Assembly: GCA_007131625.1 (NCBI GenBank)
Contig: SLQC01000096.1
Coordinates: forward strand, 1-49,857
DNA from: Balneolales bacterium
Lineage (GTDB): Bacteria > Bacteroidota > Rhodothermia > Balneolales > Natronogracilivirgulaceae
Reading direction: 5' to 3'
DNA length: 49,857 nucleotides
This document shows, one piece after another, positions 17,999 through 26,212 of the stretch; position 1 is the stretch's first letter, and every line of letters starts with the position of its first letter. The position numbers and the translations under genes were made by a program. The notes beneath the pieces are model-generated. The model was not told the DNA's origin and did not search any database. It saw nothing but the letters and a program-made list of their open reading frames with translations.

Positions 17999-19036
17999 TT
18001 AATGTTGTAAACTGGAGAGCTCCCGTCTCACCACGGGAGCTACTTCGGTCCCAAGCAACTCAATCGCACGAAGTACCTTTTTCTGCGGAATACTGCCGAT
18101 CGTCAATTGCAGAAGGAACCGTTGGTGGCCGAAGATCTCGTGCTGGTACAGAATTTTATCTATTACTTCCTGTGGACTTCCAGCTACATTCGCCCCGTGA
18201 ATAGTGCACGATGCATCGAACTGATCACGTGACATCGGCGGCCAGCCACGCTCCCGCCCGATCCGGTCCATCGTCAGCTTGAATGCCGGAAACGCATCGT
18301 CCTTCGCCTGTTGTGAATCGTCCGCCAGAAATCCGTGGGAGTTGATGCTGAGCGCAGGAATCGGATGCCCCGCTTTTTGTGCTGCTTCCCGGTGAAGATG
18401 TGCGAAAGTAGCGAATTGTGCCGGTTGTCCACCGATGATGGCGATGGCCATAGGAAGCCCGAGCGCGCCGGTCCGCACAGCCGATTGCGGTGTGCCGCCA
18501 ACCGCTACCCAGACAGGAAGTGTATCCTGCACCGGCCGCGGGTACACACCACGATCGTCAATGTCAGTACGATGTTTGCCCGACCAGGTGATGCGCACTG
18601 ATTCGTTCAGTTGGAGCAAGAGCTTCAGTTTTTCAGCAAAGATCTCGTCATACTCCTGTAAATCGTATCCGAACAGAGGAAACGATTCGATAAACGATCC
18701 GCGTCCGGCCATTATCTCAGCACGGCCATTTGAAAGCAGATCCAGAGTGGCAAATTGTTGAAAAACCCGCACCGGATCTTCGGATCCGAGCACAGTCACC
18801 GCACTGCTCAACCGGATGTATTTGGTTCGCTCTGCAGCAGCAGCAAGAATCACAGCCGGCGCGGAAGAGACATACTCCGGACGATGATGCTCTCCAACTG
18901 CAAAAACATCCAATCCGACCTGATCAGACAACTCGGCCTCTTCCATCAGATTTCGCATACGTTGCTGCGGGGAAAGGGATTCGCCGTTTCCGGCCAATGG
19001 TGTGTTTTCGACAAAAGTGTAAATTCCTAATTCCAT
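17999..19036 (-). CDS. LLM-class flavin-dependent oxidoreductase
   Basis: Bacterial luciferase-like monooxygenase fold using FMN. From ATG 19036 it begins MELGIYTFVENTP; the TIM barrel includes GLDVFAVGEHHRPEYVSSAP, IRLSSAVTVLGSEDPVRVFQ, ATLDLLSNGRAEIMAGRGSF and LPVWVAVGGTPQSAVRTGALG, all typical of the MsnO8-like group. The substrate is unknown; these proteins are often annotated as alkanal monooxygenases without evidence. A GTG at 19048 would add four residues. The last codons overlap an 8-bp hairpin shared with the end of the FKBP gene. Confidence 0.88.
   Translation of the reverse strand: MELGIYTFVENTPLAGNGESLSPQQRMRNLMEEAELSDQVGLDVFAVGEHHRPEYVSSAPAVILAAAAERTKYIRLSSAVTVLGSEDPVRVFQQFATLDLLSNGRAEIMAGRGSFIESFPLFGYDLQEYDEIFAEKLKLLLQLNESVRITWSGKHRTDIDDRGVYPRPVQDTLPVWVAVGGTPQSAVRTGALGLPMAIAIIGGQPAQFATFAHLHREAAQKAGHPIPALSINSHGFLADDSQQAKDDAFPAFKLTMDRIGRERGWPPMSRDQFDASCTIHGANVAGSPQEVIDKILYQHEIFGHQRFLLQLTIGSIPQKKVLRAIELLGTEVAPVVRRELSSLQH
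18018..18041. terminator. 8-bp hairpin in the FKBP/LLM convergent junction
   Basis: AGCTCCCG pairs exactly with CGGGAGCT across an eight-base loop. It lies inside the last codons of the luciferase-like gene and 50 bases after the FKBP stop, so it could serve as terminator for slyD; the T-run after it is weak. Confidence 0.4.
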
Positions 19037-19200
19037 CGTTCTGATCACGTTAATCGTTCAAAATTGGAGTAATGTTTCGTTTAAGACACAAACACTTGCT
19101 CAATACTCAATCAACTGTCGCCATGTGCAAGAAGTTTCTCAGCGCACAATTTGTTCCCACCGCACAAAAAGTTAAACCGATGCAATGGGAAATGCCCTAA

Positions 19201-19256
19201 GCACGATAGCAAATGTTTGACGCACGATAGCAAATGCCCTAAGCACGATAGCAAAT
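19201..19256 (+). repeat. Three 21-bp tandem repeats
   Basis: GCACGATAGCAAAT recurs at 19201, 19222 and 19243, an exact 21-base period, with variable linkers. It lies in the 457-base spacer between the divergent luciferase-like gene and the DUF2459 gene. Nothing else gene-like is visible in that spacer apart from the next repeat. Confidence 0.8.
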
Positions 19257-19419
19257 ATCCGAAATACTAGCAGTTGTGCAGATGAGCAAGCAGTTGTCCC
19301 GGAGTTTGTTATTTTGTGAGTAAACAACGCGAAATGAAAATTCATTGCACATTGGCCCGTTTTTTACAATGACCGGATATGCAACGGCAATTCATGCTTC
19401 GAAAATGATATAATCTCCA

Positions 19420-19486
19420 AAACTTGCACCATCAAAATTGCACCATCTAAACTTGCACCATCAAATATTGTATCACCAAAACTTGC
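19420..19486 (+). repeat. Repeats of CTTGCACCATC just upstream of the DUF2459 gene
   Basis: AACTTGCACCATC, ATTGCACCATC, AACTTGCACCATC and degenerate forms ATTGTATCACC and AACTTGCAAGG follow each other with a period of about 13-15 bases, ending eight bases before ATG 19494. They occupy the place where promoter and ribosome site should be. Confidence 0.75.
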
Positions 19487-19493
19487 AAGGACA

Positions 19494-20183
19494 ATGCTTA
19501 CATTGACTCTCCAGCCACCATCTAAATGTACATCGGCGGTTTCGCTCAAGAGGATCGCGATAATCCCAACAGTCCTGATGTTGGCAGGATGTCTGGGTCC
19601 GGTCGCCGATTTGTACCCCGATGACATCGGCGAGCGTCCTGTTCCGGTATATGTCGTGCAGGTGGGATGGCATGCCGGGCTGGTTGTCGAAACCGAACAT
19701 CTGAGCGACACCTTCCCGGTTCACGAGCAAATGCCCGAAGCGGCATACCTGAAAATCGGCTGGGGAGATGACAAATATTATCCCGATCCTGACCCGACAT
19801 TTTGGGTGCTGCTTCGGGCAGTGTTCTGGCCCAGCCGGAGTGTACTCCATGTGGTAGGTATGGATGTGCCCGTTGCGAATTACTTCCCCGGGTCGGAGGT
19901 AATTACACTGCATCTGTCAGAGAAGGGAATGGAGCAGTTGACCGAATTCGTGGTACACTATTTCCGTCGGGATGATGACGACGGAAAACCGATTTACCAC
20001 AGCTATGGCCGATACGGAAAGAGTGCATTTTTCAAGGCGAGGGGACGCTACTACATCCCCAAAACATCGAATGTCTGGACTGCCCGGGCACTGCGATCTG
20101 CCGGCGTACCTATCACGCCGATCTATGCGCCGACCGCGCGTAATGTGATGCGTCAGGCTGGACGTGCGGCTGAGAGGGATTGA
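19494..20183 (+). CDS. DUF2459 family lipoprotein
   Basis: The N-terminus carries a basic start (SLKR), hydrophobic core IAIIPTVLML and lipobox LAGC at about residues 30-33, so the product is probably a lipoprotein. The mature part contains VPVYVVQVGWHAGLVVETEHL, KIGWGDDKYYPDPDPTFWVLLRAVFWPSRSVLHVVG and YHSYGRYGKSAFFKARGRYY, hallmarks of DUF2459, a conserved family of unknown function with NlpC-like features (His in GWHAG). ATG 19494 gives a long n-region; a TTG at 19503 is also possible. It is followed by a catalase relic. Confidence 0.8.
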   Translation: MLTLTLQPPSKCTSAVSLKRIAIIPTVLMLAGCLGPVADLYPDDIGERPVPVYVVQVGWHAGLVVETEHLSDTFPVHEQMPEAAYLKIGWGDDKYYPDPDPTFWVLLRAVFWPSRSVLHVVGMDVPVANYFPGSEVITLHLSEKGMEQLTEFVVHYFRRDDDDGKPIYHSYGRYGKSAFFKARGRYYIPKTSNVWTARALRSAGVPITPIYAPTARNVMRQAGRAAERD

Positions 20184-20224
20184 ATTTATGTAAAAATGGG
20201 TACATGATTTTTAAATGATTCAGG

Positions 20225-20520
20225 TCACAATTTGTGTTCTTCAATCGTGAAAGTATCACAAACCGAGAGCCGTATCCCCGAGCGAGTGGTCCATGCCAAG
20301 GGATGGGGTGCCTTCGGCATATTTACCGTCAACCATGACATTACTAAATATTCCCTCGATTCGAACTTTCCGAAGGTGGGTAAAAAAGACCGATTTGGTC
20401 GCCCTTTTCTCCACTGAGGCGGGGAGAACTGGGTGCTGCCGTTGCCGATATACACGCCAATAACGGTGCCGGGATGAAACCGATCCATTTTGCTGCGATC
20501 TTCGGAAACTTTAAGGTAAT
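20225..20520 (+). pseudogene. Catalase gene relic (N-terminal third, frameshifted)
   Basis: The frame from 20274 reads RIPERVVHAKGWGAFG then IFTVNHDITKYS and KVGKK, a near-consensus monofunctional haem catalase N-terminus including the histidine of RVVHAKG. The frame then stops at 20418. In a neighbouring frame LVALFSTEAG continues the catalase VRFSTVAGE block, and another gives ENWVL, matching the GNWDL region. Upstream, CTTCAATCGTGAA encodes FNRE in a shifted frame, with about 18 extra bases before RIPERV. Haem-ligand and C-terminal regions are absent. This is clearly a decayed gene and not expressed as an enzyme. Confidence 0.8.
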
Positions 20521-20731
20521 GCATATGCTGGAGCCTGCCGGGAAGAGGCCAACTGAAGCAAGATTTGACGGAAAGGCATCAAAAAGTGAAAAAAAGTGCT
20601 GCCTGCCGATGGCCCATTATGCCTGTGGTTGCCCATGCCATCGGTCGTATCCGTATGTTTTTTTAGCGAAGATTGCGTAATTATATAGAAAAACTTCTGT
20701 TATTTGTTATATTGCAATAAAACATAACGTT

Positions 20732-21562
20732 ATGTTATTCCCGGAATCCCATATCGAAATACCTGAAACAAGGCTAACGGTCACTTTCACGGACGAGGGT
20801 CCGGCTGGAGCTGCACCGGTTATTCTGTTCATACACGGATTTCCATTCAGTAAATCCATGTGGGACATGCAGGTCAAGGTGCTTAAAGAGGAATATCGCG
20901 TGATTGCATATGACGTTCGTGGACATGGGAACTCCAAAATTGGGCCTGATGATTTCTCGATTGAACTATTTGCAGACGACCTGATCCGCTTCATGGATGT
21001 CCTGGAAATAGACAGTGCCACAATATGCGGGCTGTCCATGGGTGGATATATTGCATTACGCGCTATGGAGAAAGTTTCGAACCGTTTTGATGCGCTCGTT
21101 TTGTGTGATACACAATGCAAAGCCGATACTCCCGAAGGGGTGGAAAAACGGATGAAAGCCATTGACAGCATTCAAGAGAATGGGCGGGAACACTATGCCG
21201 AAGAGAGTGTGAAGAATCTTTTTGCTCCGGAATCATTCACTACAAGGAAGGAGGAAATTGCTGCAATCAGGGAGACGATCATCCATACCTCCACTGAGTC
21301 GCTTGTCCGGACGCTTCGTGCGTTGGCCGGACGAAAAGAAACCTGCAGCAAACTGGTGGAAATAAAAGTGCCGGTACTGATTATGGTGGGTGAGAAAGAT
21401 AACATTACCCCTCCTGCCGCGGCGTGGTTGATGCATGAGGGCATCAAGGGCTCTACTCTGAAAATTTTGGATCACGCGGGACATATGAGCAACCTGGAGA
21501 ATCCCGATGCATTTAATGAGCACCTGACAAAATTTGTTGCTTCGGTTTACAAGAAAGTCTGA
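20732..21562 (+). CDS. Alpha/beta-fold hydrolase
   Basis: This 276-residue cytoplasmic hydrolase has the oxyanion segment LFIHGFPFSKSMW (32-44), VIAYDVRGHGNS, the nucleophile elbow ICGLSMGGYIALR (serine near residue 101), the acid in VLIMVGEKDNITPP and the base histidine in LDHAGHMSNLENP. The order and spacing suit the 3-oxoadipate enol-lactonase/esterase subgroup, but the substrate cannot be fixed. Start ATG 20732 gives a good N-terminus. The spacer before it (20521-20731) shows only a GATGGC/GCCATC inverted repeat near 20608-20643. Confidence 0.88.
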   Translation: MLFPESHIEIPETRLTVTFTDEGPAGAAPVILFIHGFPFSKSMWDMQVKVLKEEYRVIAYDVRGHGNSKIGPDDFSIELFADDLIRFMDVLEIDSATICGLSMGGYIALRAMEKVSNRFDALVLCDTQCKADTPEGVEKRMKAIDSIQENGREHYAEESVKNLFAPESFTTRKEEIAAIRETIIHTSTESLVRTLRALAGRKETCSKLVEIKVPVLIMVGEKDNITPPAAAWLMHEGIKGSTLKILDHAGHMSNLENPDAFNEHLTKFVASVYKKV

Positions 21563-21837
21563 AGCGAAAAACACCGGTCGGTATATCTAAGTGTCCGTTC
21601 ATAGTCTCGATTTAACGAGTTTTGCTTTATCCAACAGAGGGATATGTCCAATGTACATTTTTTTTCAGATCCAGCCGCACAAAGTACTTCCAGGCATCAA
21701 GAAATGTAAGGCATTGTATCACAAATGGTTATAGATATTCAGATTCCGTATTATGTGCTGAAATATACCATTATCTTAATCTACCCAACTGCAGAGAAAC
21801 TGCAAAAGAACGTTTTGTATTTAAATTTGCAAAAAAT

Positions 21838-22019
21838 ATGTCACATGGAGCCCCCATGGCATAATCATCCGCCTGTGTGTCAAGACTTTGCAATGGGTTT
21901 CTCGCTTACGCGTTTCACTGGGCATCTGTTTGAATTTTCTGATTTATAATGTCAGATGGAGCATCCATGTGTTTAATCATGTGCTTTAGTGTCGAAAATT
22001 TTCGCCATGGATGTTTCAT
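21838..22019 (-). repeat. Two inverted copies of the structured repeat
   Basis: On the minus strand, the unit from 22019 to about 21925 begins ATGAAACATCCATGGCG and contains GCACATGATTAAACACATGG and CTCCATCTGACATTATAAAT, as in the 44.4-kb units. The next unit (about 21925 to 21838) is more diverged but keeps GACACACAGGCGGATGATTA and GCTCCATGTGACAT. Stem arms: CATCCATG/CATGGATG in the first, CCCAT/ATGGG in the second. CGAAAATTTTCG in the first forms the small inner hairpin. The stretch 21563-21837 has no gene I can support. Confidence 0.8.
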
Positions 22020-22026
22020 CTTCAAC

Positions 22027-22213
22027 CGCAGGATTGTAATATCCGATATACCGGCGAAAGCGTATGAATATGTTGTTTATGGCAAATCGGCCATTGAGTG
22101 GGTCATGGAGCGTTATCAGGTTACGGTCCACAAGGCCAGCGGTATCAAAAAAACGATGCGAACAATTGGGTGGATCAAGTCGGCAATCCGGGATTTATCC
22201 TGGATTAACTGCT
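22027..22213 (+). pseudogene. C-terminal relic of a COG4889-type helicase (type ISP restriction-like)
   Basis: The frame reads ISDIPAKAYEYVV then YGKSAIEWVMERYQ and KASGIK, which I recognise as the conserved C-terminal end of large DEAD/DEAH helicase proteins linked to type ISP/III-like restriction enzymes. After GIK a run of seven A residues (around 22148) shifts the frame; two bases fewer would restore NDANNWVDQVGNPGFILD and a stop. Everything upstream of this tail is missing, so only about 60 codons survive. Confidence 0.75.
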
Positions 22214-22253
22214 GAGAGTGATCAATTTATTAAATATTGCTGGAGGCTATTCT

Positions 22254-22739
22254 ATGATTTTGAAAATATATAAGTTAACAGATATAAAAACGCTTGTATA
22301 TGCATTAGGTTTGACGGTGTTTTTTGTAACATTTGGATGTGATTTGTCGATAGATCAAGAGGAATCGAACTCTGTCAATGAAACCACCTGGTGGATTCAT
22401 GGAGACACGCATGTTGGACATGAAACCTATAAAAATCAGCTGTCCAATGCTGTTACGGATGTTAATTCTTTGGGTATTTCCAATTTTGCGGTTACACTGG
22501 GAGATTGTATTGATGGTTCATGCACACTGGCATGAATGGTTTCTTGATGAAGATTTCGGTGGACACGGTTTTCCCCAGTTATTTATTAATAATGTGCTAT
22601 ATGATAATGAATCGGCATTTATGACCATAAAGGATGGGGAGGATGCAACAATTATAACTTTCCGGTAACAAGAAATCATGAAAATCAAGAATGGATAAAG
22701 GTTTTTGATCGAGAGACATATGTAATTGAACTTGAAAAG
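22254..22739 (+). pseudogene. Metallophosphoesterase relic
   Basis: An intact-looking start (ATG 22254, hydrophobic segment LVYALGLTVFFVTFGC with a lipobox-like end) leads to WWIHGDTHVGHETY and NFAVTLGDCIDG, resembling the first two metal-binding blocks of calcineurin-like phosphoesterases. The frame then fails. In a second frame HAHWHEWFLDEDFGGHGFPQ and ESAFMTIKDG resemble the C-terminal HxH block, and a third frame carries NHENQEWIKVFD to a stop at about 22739. The middle of the enzyme is deleted. Family identification is by motif only. Confidence 0.6.
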
Positions 22740-22742
22740 TAA

Positions 22743-23035
22743 TGATGTAAGTCCATTTGGTTGTAATCACTCATATTTAGTGAATTGTCACGGGTCAAAT
22801 GAAGACCTGCAACAGATGCCGGCCAATAATCATCTGTTCGGATGTGGGGAGGGTATCCTGCTTTGTCCCATTCCGCTCCAGTGGTTTCCGGCAGGTTTAA
22901 GACTCCTGATGGAAGCCGGCATCTTGTTCTATCGCTCAATCAGATAAATGATTTCAGTGTTATTACTAAAGTATATTGAAGAGTCTGTTTCGGTAGCATT
23001 AATCTTACATTTATTTGCGAACCTGACATAAAAAA
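22743..23035. other. Spacer without supported gene
   Basis: Open frames exist on both strands (for example 22685-22939 on the minus strand) but none shows a domain, signal peptide or convincing start. It sits between the phosphoesterase relic and the methyltransferase and may be further decayed coding DNA. Confidence 0.4.
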
Positions 23036-23806
23036 ATGATTAAAAAACAGTGGTACGAAACGTTATTCGAAAATTATGCGCAAAAATATGATAATGAGGT
23101 TTTTGTGCAGGGGACTATTGGCGAATGTGATTTTATCGAAAGCGAGCTGCAATTCGACAAAACATTAAAGGTGCTGGATGTTGGTTGCGGGACAGGCCGG
23201 CATTCCATTGAATTGACGAAACGGGGCTATGCCGTTACCGGTATTGATTTATCAGAATCGCAGCTTGAAAGAGCCCGGGAAAAGGCGCGGGACAATGACC
23301 TTGAGATTGATTTTCTCAATCTTGATGCCAGAAACCTGCCGTTCAACAAAGAGTTTGATGTGGCCATAATGCTTTGTGAGGGCGGGTTTCCGTTGATGGA
23401 GACCGACGAAATGAATTTTGAAATTTTAAAGAATGTGGCCGAATCATTAAAAAACCATGCCAAATTTATGTTTACGACGTTGAATGGATTGTTCCCTTTG
23501 TATCATTCGGTGAATGAATTTCATGAATCGGCGGAGGCGAGAGAGTGTACCACCACATACAAAAGCTACTCATTTGATCTGATGACTTTCCGGGATTACA
23601 ACAAAACCAGGATAGAGGATGATGATGGCAACATAAGAGAGCTTGAATGCAATGAAAGATATTATGTCCCCAGTGAAATAACCTGGCTTTTAAAATCGCT
23701 CGGATTCAGGAAAATTGAAATCTTCGGCGCAAAACTAGGCACTTTTTCAAGATCGGATAAATTGACAACGGAAGATTACGAGATGCTGGTTGTGGCTGAG
23801 AAATAA
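23036..23806 (+). CDS. Class I SAM-dependent methyltransferase
   Basis: The 256-residue protein has motif I VLDVGCGTGRHSIEL (about 46-60), the acidic end of strand 2 in VTGIDLSESQLERA, motif II/III LDARNLPFNKEFDVAIML and a C-terminal LGFRKIEIFG strand. The substrate is unknown; the overall form suits small-molecule methyltransferases. It is intact although surrounded by gene relics and is somewhat AT-rich, so it may be a late arrival. ATG 23036 follows AAAAA with no clear ribosome site. The spacer 23807-24025 after it has no gene. Confidence 0.85.
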   Translation: MIKKQWYETLFENYAQKYDNEVFVQGTIGECDFIESELQFDKTLKVLDVGCGTGRHSIELTKRGYAVTGIDLSESQLERAREKARDNDLEIDFLNLDARNLPFNKEFDVAIMLCEGGFPLMETDEMNFEILKNVAESLKNHAKFMFTTLNGLFPLYHSVNEFHESAEARECTTTYKSYSFDLMTFRDYNKTRIEDDDGNIRELECNERYYVPSEITWLLKSLGFRKIEIFGAKLGTFSRSDKLTTEDYEMLVVAEK

Positions 23807-24025
23807 ACTCAAGTATCCGGATAAATCCACACTTTTTGAGAACTATATAAAAAAACAGAAGTGTATGAAGTTCTTGAAAACCGTATGGGCTGTTCGACCA
23901 TGATAGTCAAGAAAGTGATTGAATGATTTAACAAATCGGTAAAAAGTATCTTGACAGGGATGTGATTTTGCCGTATGTTGAATTAACCATTCAGTCAAAC
24001 TATCTGATATAATCAAACGGTTGCA

Positions 24026-24712
24026 ATGCTAAAAAAAGAAATTCAAACAGAGCAAAAAATTCTGGAGGCGGCTCGTAAGGTGTTTCAACGATCAGGAATC
24101 GGTGGTGCACGCATGCAGGAGATCGCTGATGAAGCCGAAATCAACAAGGCATCGCTGCATTACTACTACCGAAGCAAGGAGAAGTTGTTTCAAACGGTAT
24201 TCCAGGAGGATTTTCATCAATTTATGATCCCTCAATTCAAAATAATGAGGGATCCATCACTGTCGCTCGAAGAGCGGATCAGAACCTTCATAACTTCCTA
24301 TTCCGAAACAATGGTTGAGAATCTCCATCTTCCGCTCTTTATTCTACACGAGATATCCAGAAATCCGGATCGCCTGGTGTATTTGGTAAAAGGAAAAATG
24401 GGGATGATTGCAGATGAGGATAATGTCTCTGAAATACAGATACCGACCGCATTTGCCCGGCAAATCCGGGAAGGTATAAATCGCGGGGACTATCATGAAG
24501 TTGATCCGGAACAGTACATCATAAGCCTGATTAGCATGTGTGTCTTTCCGTTTGCAGGTCGTCCGATGGTCAAATTCTTCTTCAATAAAGATGACGAACA
24601 GTACCGGGAATTTATGCAAAAGCGTCAGGATGAAATTATCGATTACGCTTTCCGGATTCTGCTAAAGGGTTACCAGCCTGGTAAATCTGTTGCATCGAAG
24701 GGGAAAGGGTGA
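24026..24712 (+). CDS. TetR/AcrR-family transcriptional regulator
   Basis: N-terminal helix-turn-helix at about residues 10-55: ILEAARKVFQRSGIGGARMQEIADEAEINKA split by the turn, followed by SLHYYYRSKEKLFQTVF, the standard TetR recognition helix and closing helix. The C-terminal ligand domain ends in basic residues. It sits 37 bases ahead of the TolC gene of the efflux operon and is on the same strand, so it most likely represses this operon and itself, being released by an exported compound. The ligand is unknown. ATG 24026 is the only good start. Confidence 0.9.
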   Translation: MLKKEIQTEQKILEAARKVFQRSGIGGARMQEIADEAEINKASLHYYYRSKEKLFQTVFQEDFHQFMIPQFKIMRDPSLSLEERIRTFITSYSETMVENLHLPLFILHEISRNPDRLVYLVKGKMGMIADEDNVSEIQIPTAFARQIREGINRGDYHEVDPEQYIISLISMCVFPFAGRPMVKFFFNKDDEQYREFMQKRQDEIIDYAFRILLKGYQPGKSVASKGKG

Positions 24713-24749
24713 AGTACCTGACCAATATTGAAATGATCAATAAAACCAA

Positions 24750-26183
24750 ATGATGATGAAAGTATTACCTGTTGTACTTCTCTTGTCTCTCCCGGTTATG
24801 CTTTTGGAACCGGGCACAGCTGCGGGGTCGAAGTCGGATTCACCCACAGGATCGCCGTCGGGGTTACCTGTGGCATCGTCTTCCGGGTCAGCTCAGAATT
24901 CGATTTTGAAAAATCCGCTGAATTCAAACATTTCGATGGACCGGCAAGATTCCAAATTTGTGATTCCGGATACGCTGACTCTCGAACTGGCATATGAACT
25001 GGCACTGGAGCGGTTTCCTTTGGTGAATCAGGTGTCCCTTCAGAAGGAAATTCGGGATTTGCGAATAAAAAATGTGAATACTGCCTTGCTTCCGGATATC
25101 ACTTTGTCCGGGATGGTGCAGTACCAGTCGGATGTCACCGAAATTGATATCAGCCTGCCAGGGGATAATGGATTCGATCCTCCCACGCAGCCGCATGACC
25201 GGTATCAGATCGCACTGGACCTGGAGCAGCCACTCTACGACGGTGGCCGCACCCGCGCTCGCAGAGAATTGGAAAATCGAAGATCAGATCGTTCCTTGCA
25301 GGAAATTCAGGTGGATCAACATGAGCTGAAAGACCGTATTAACGACGCATGGTTCGCCATCCTTGCACTGCGTGCGCAACGCAGAACGCTGAAAATTACC
25401 GGAAAGGACCTGGAGGAGCAGCTGGTCACTTTGCGGTCTCAAATCGAGCACGGAATGGTACCGGAATCGGCTGCAGATATTATACGTGCAGAACAACTCC
25501 GCATCACCCAGCAAAAACGATCACTCATCGCACGTGAACGAGCAGCGTTCGGGGTGTTGTCACAGCTTCTGGATACTGAAATTCCCGAAAACATTACTCT
25601 GCAACTGCCAGAAGTGCCTGACCGGCTACCCGGTCCCGATTTCACTGCCCGTCCTGAAATTTCGCTTTTTGAGGCATATAGAAGGGAGCTTTCGCAGCAG
25701 GAAGAGATGGTCACTGCGTCCTATCGTCCTCGCGTTTCGGCCTTCGGACAGGCGGCATACGGCCGGCCTGGACTCAATATGTTCGAATATGACTTCCAGC
25801 CCTGGTATATGGTCGGCATTCGTGCAAGCTGGTCGCTCTGGAACTGGCGGTCCGACGACCGTGAGCGTCAGGAAATCCAACTCCGACACCGACTGGTTGA
25901 TAGCCGGCAGGAAATCTTCGATCGTACCATGAGAATGGCAGTTCAAACCGATCTCGAGAAAATCGCTGAAATGCGTGAGGCGATTCGAACCGACGAGGAG
26001 ATCATCGATTTGCACTCGCGTATTGTCAACGATGCGGCGAGCCGGTTCGAGAATGGAACCATTACCGCAACTGAATATATCAGTGAGCTCAACAATCGTC
26101 AGCGGGCGATCATTAACCGGGAATTGCACCAAATACAACTCGCGACATCATGGCAAAATTATCTCACAACTTTAGGGAACTGA
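24750..26183 (+). CDS. TolC-family outer-membrane efflux protein
   Basis: Signal peptide at residues 1-26 (VLPVVLLLSLPVMLLEPGTAAG), a Ser/Gly/Pro-rich linker, then the TolC fold: TLELAYELALERFPLVNQ, DITLSGMVQYQS, a coiled-coil segment with LRAQRRTLKITGKDLEEQLVTL broken at the turn, and a second repeat with PRVSAFGQAAYGRPG and IRASWSLWNWRS. This is the outer-membrane channel of the tripartite pump encoded downstream. Its end is 30 bases before the adaptor's ATG. 477 residues is normal for the family. Confidence 0.9.
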   Translation: MMMKVLPVVLLLSLPVMLLEPGTAAGSKSDSPTGSPSGLPVASSSGSAQNSILKNPLNSNISMDRQDSKFVIPDTLTLELAYELALERFPLVNQVSLQKEIRDLRIKNVNTALLPDITLSGMVQYQSDVTEIDISLPGDNGFDPPTQPHDRYQIALDLEQPLYDGGRTRARRELENRRSDRSLQEIQVDQHELKDRINDAWFAILALRAQRRTLKITGKDLEEQLVTLRSQIEHGMVPESAADIIRAEQLRITQQKRSLIARERAAFGVLSQLLDTEIPENITLQLPEVPDRLPGPDFTARPEISLFEAYRRELSQQEEMVTASYRPRVSAFGQAAYGRPGLNMFEYDFQPWYMVGIRASWSLWNWRSDDRERQEIQLRHRLVDSRQEIFDRTMRMAVQTDLEKIAEMREAIRTDEEIIDLHSRIVNDAASRFENGTITATEYISELNNRQRAIINRELHQIQLATSWQNYLTTLGN

Positions 26184-26212
26184 ACAGTTTTAATAAATCG
26201 GGGTATTACGTT

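Noticed and set aside
21622..22273. Several 60-90 codon plus-strand frames (21622-21864, 21725-21949, 22064-22273)
   Set aside because: They read through the inverted repeat units or the helicase relic in wrong frames; no family features.
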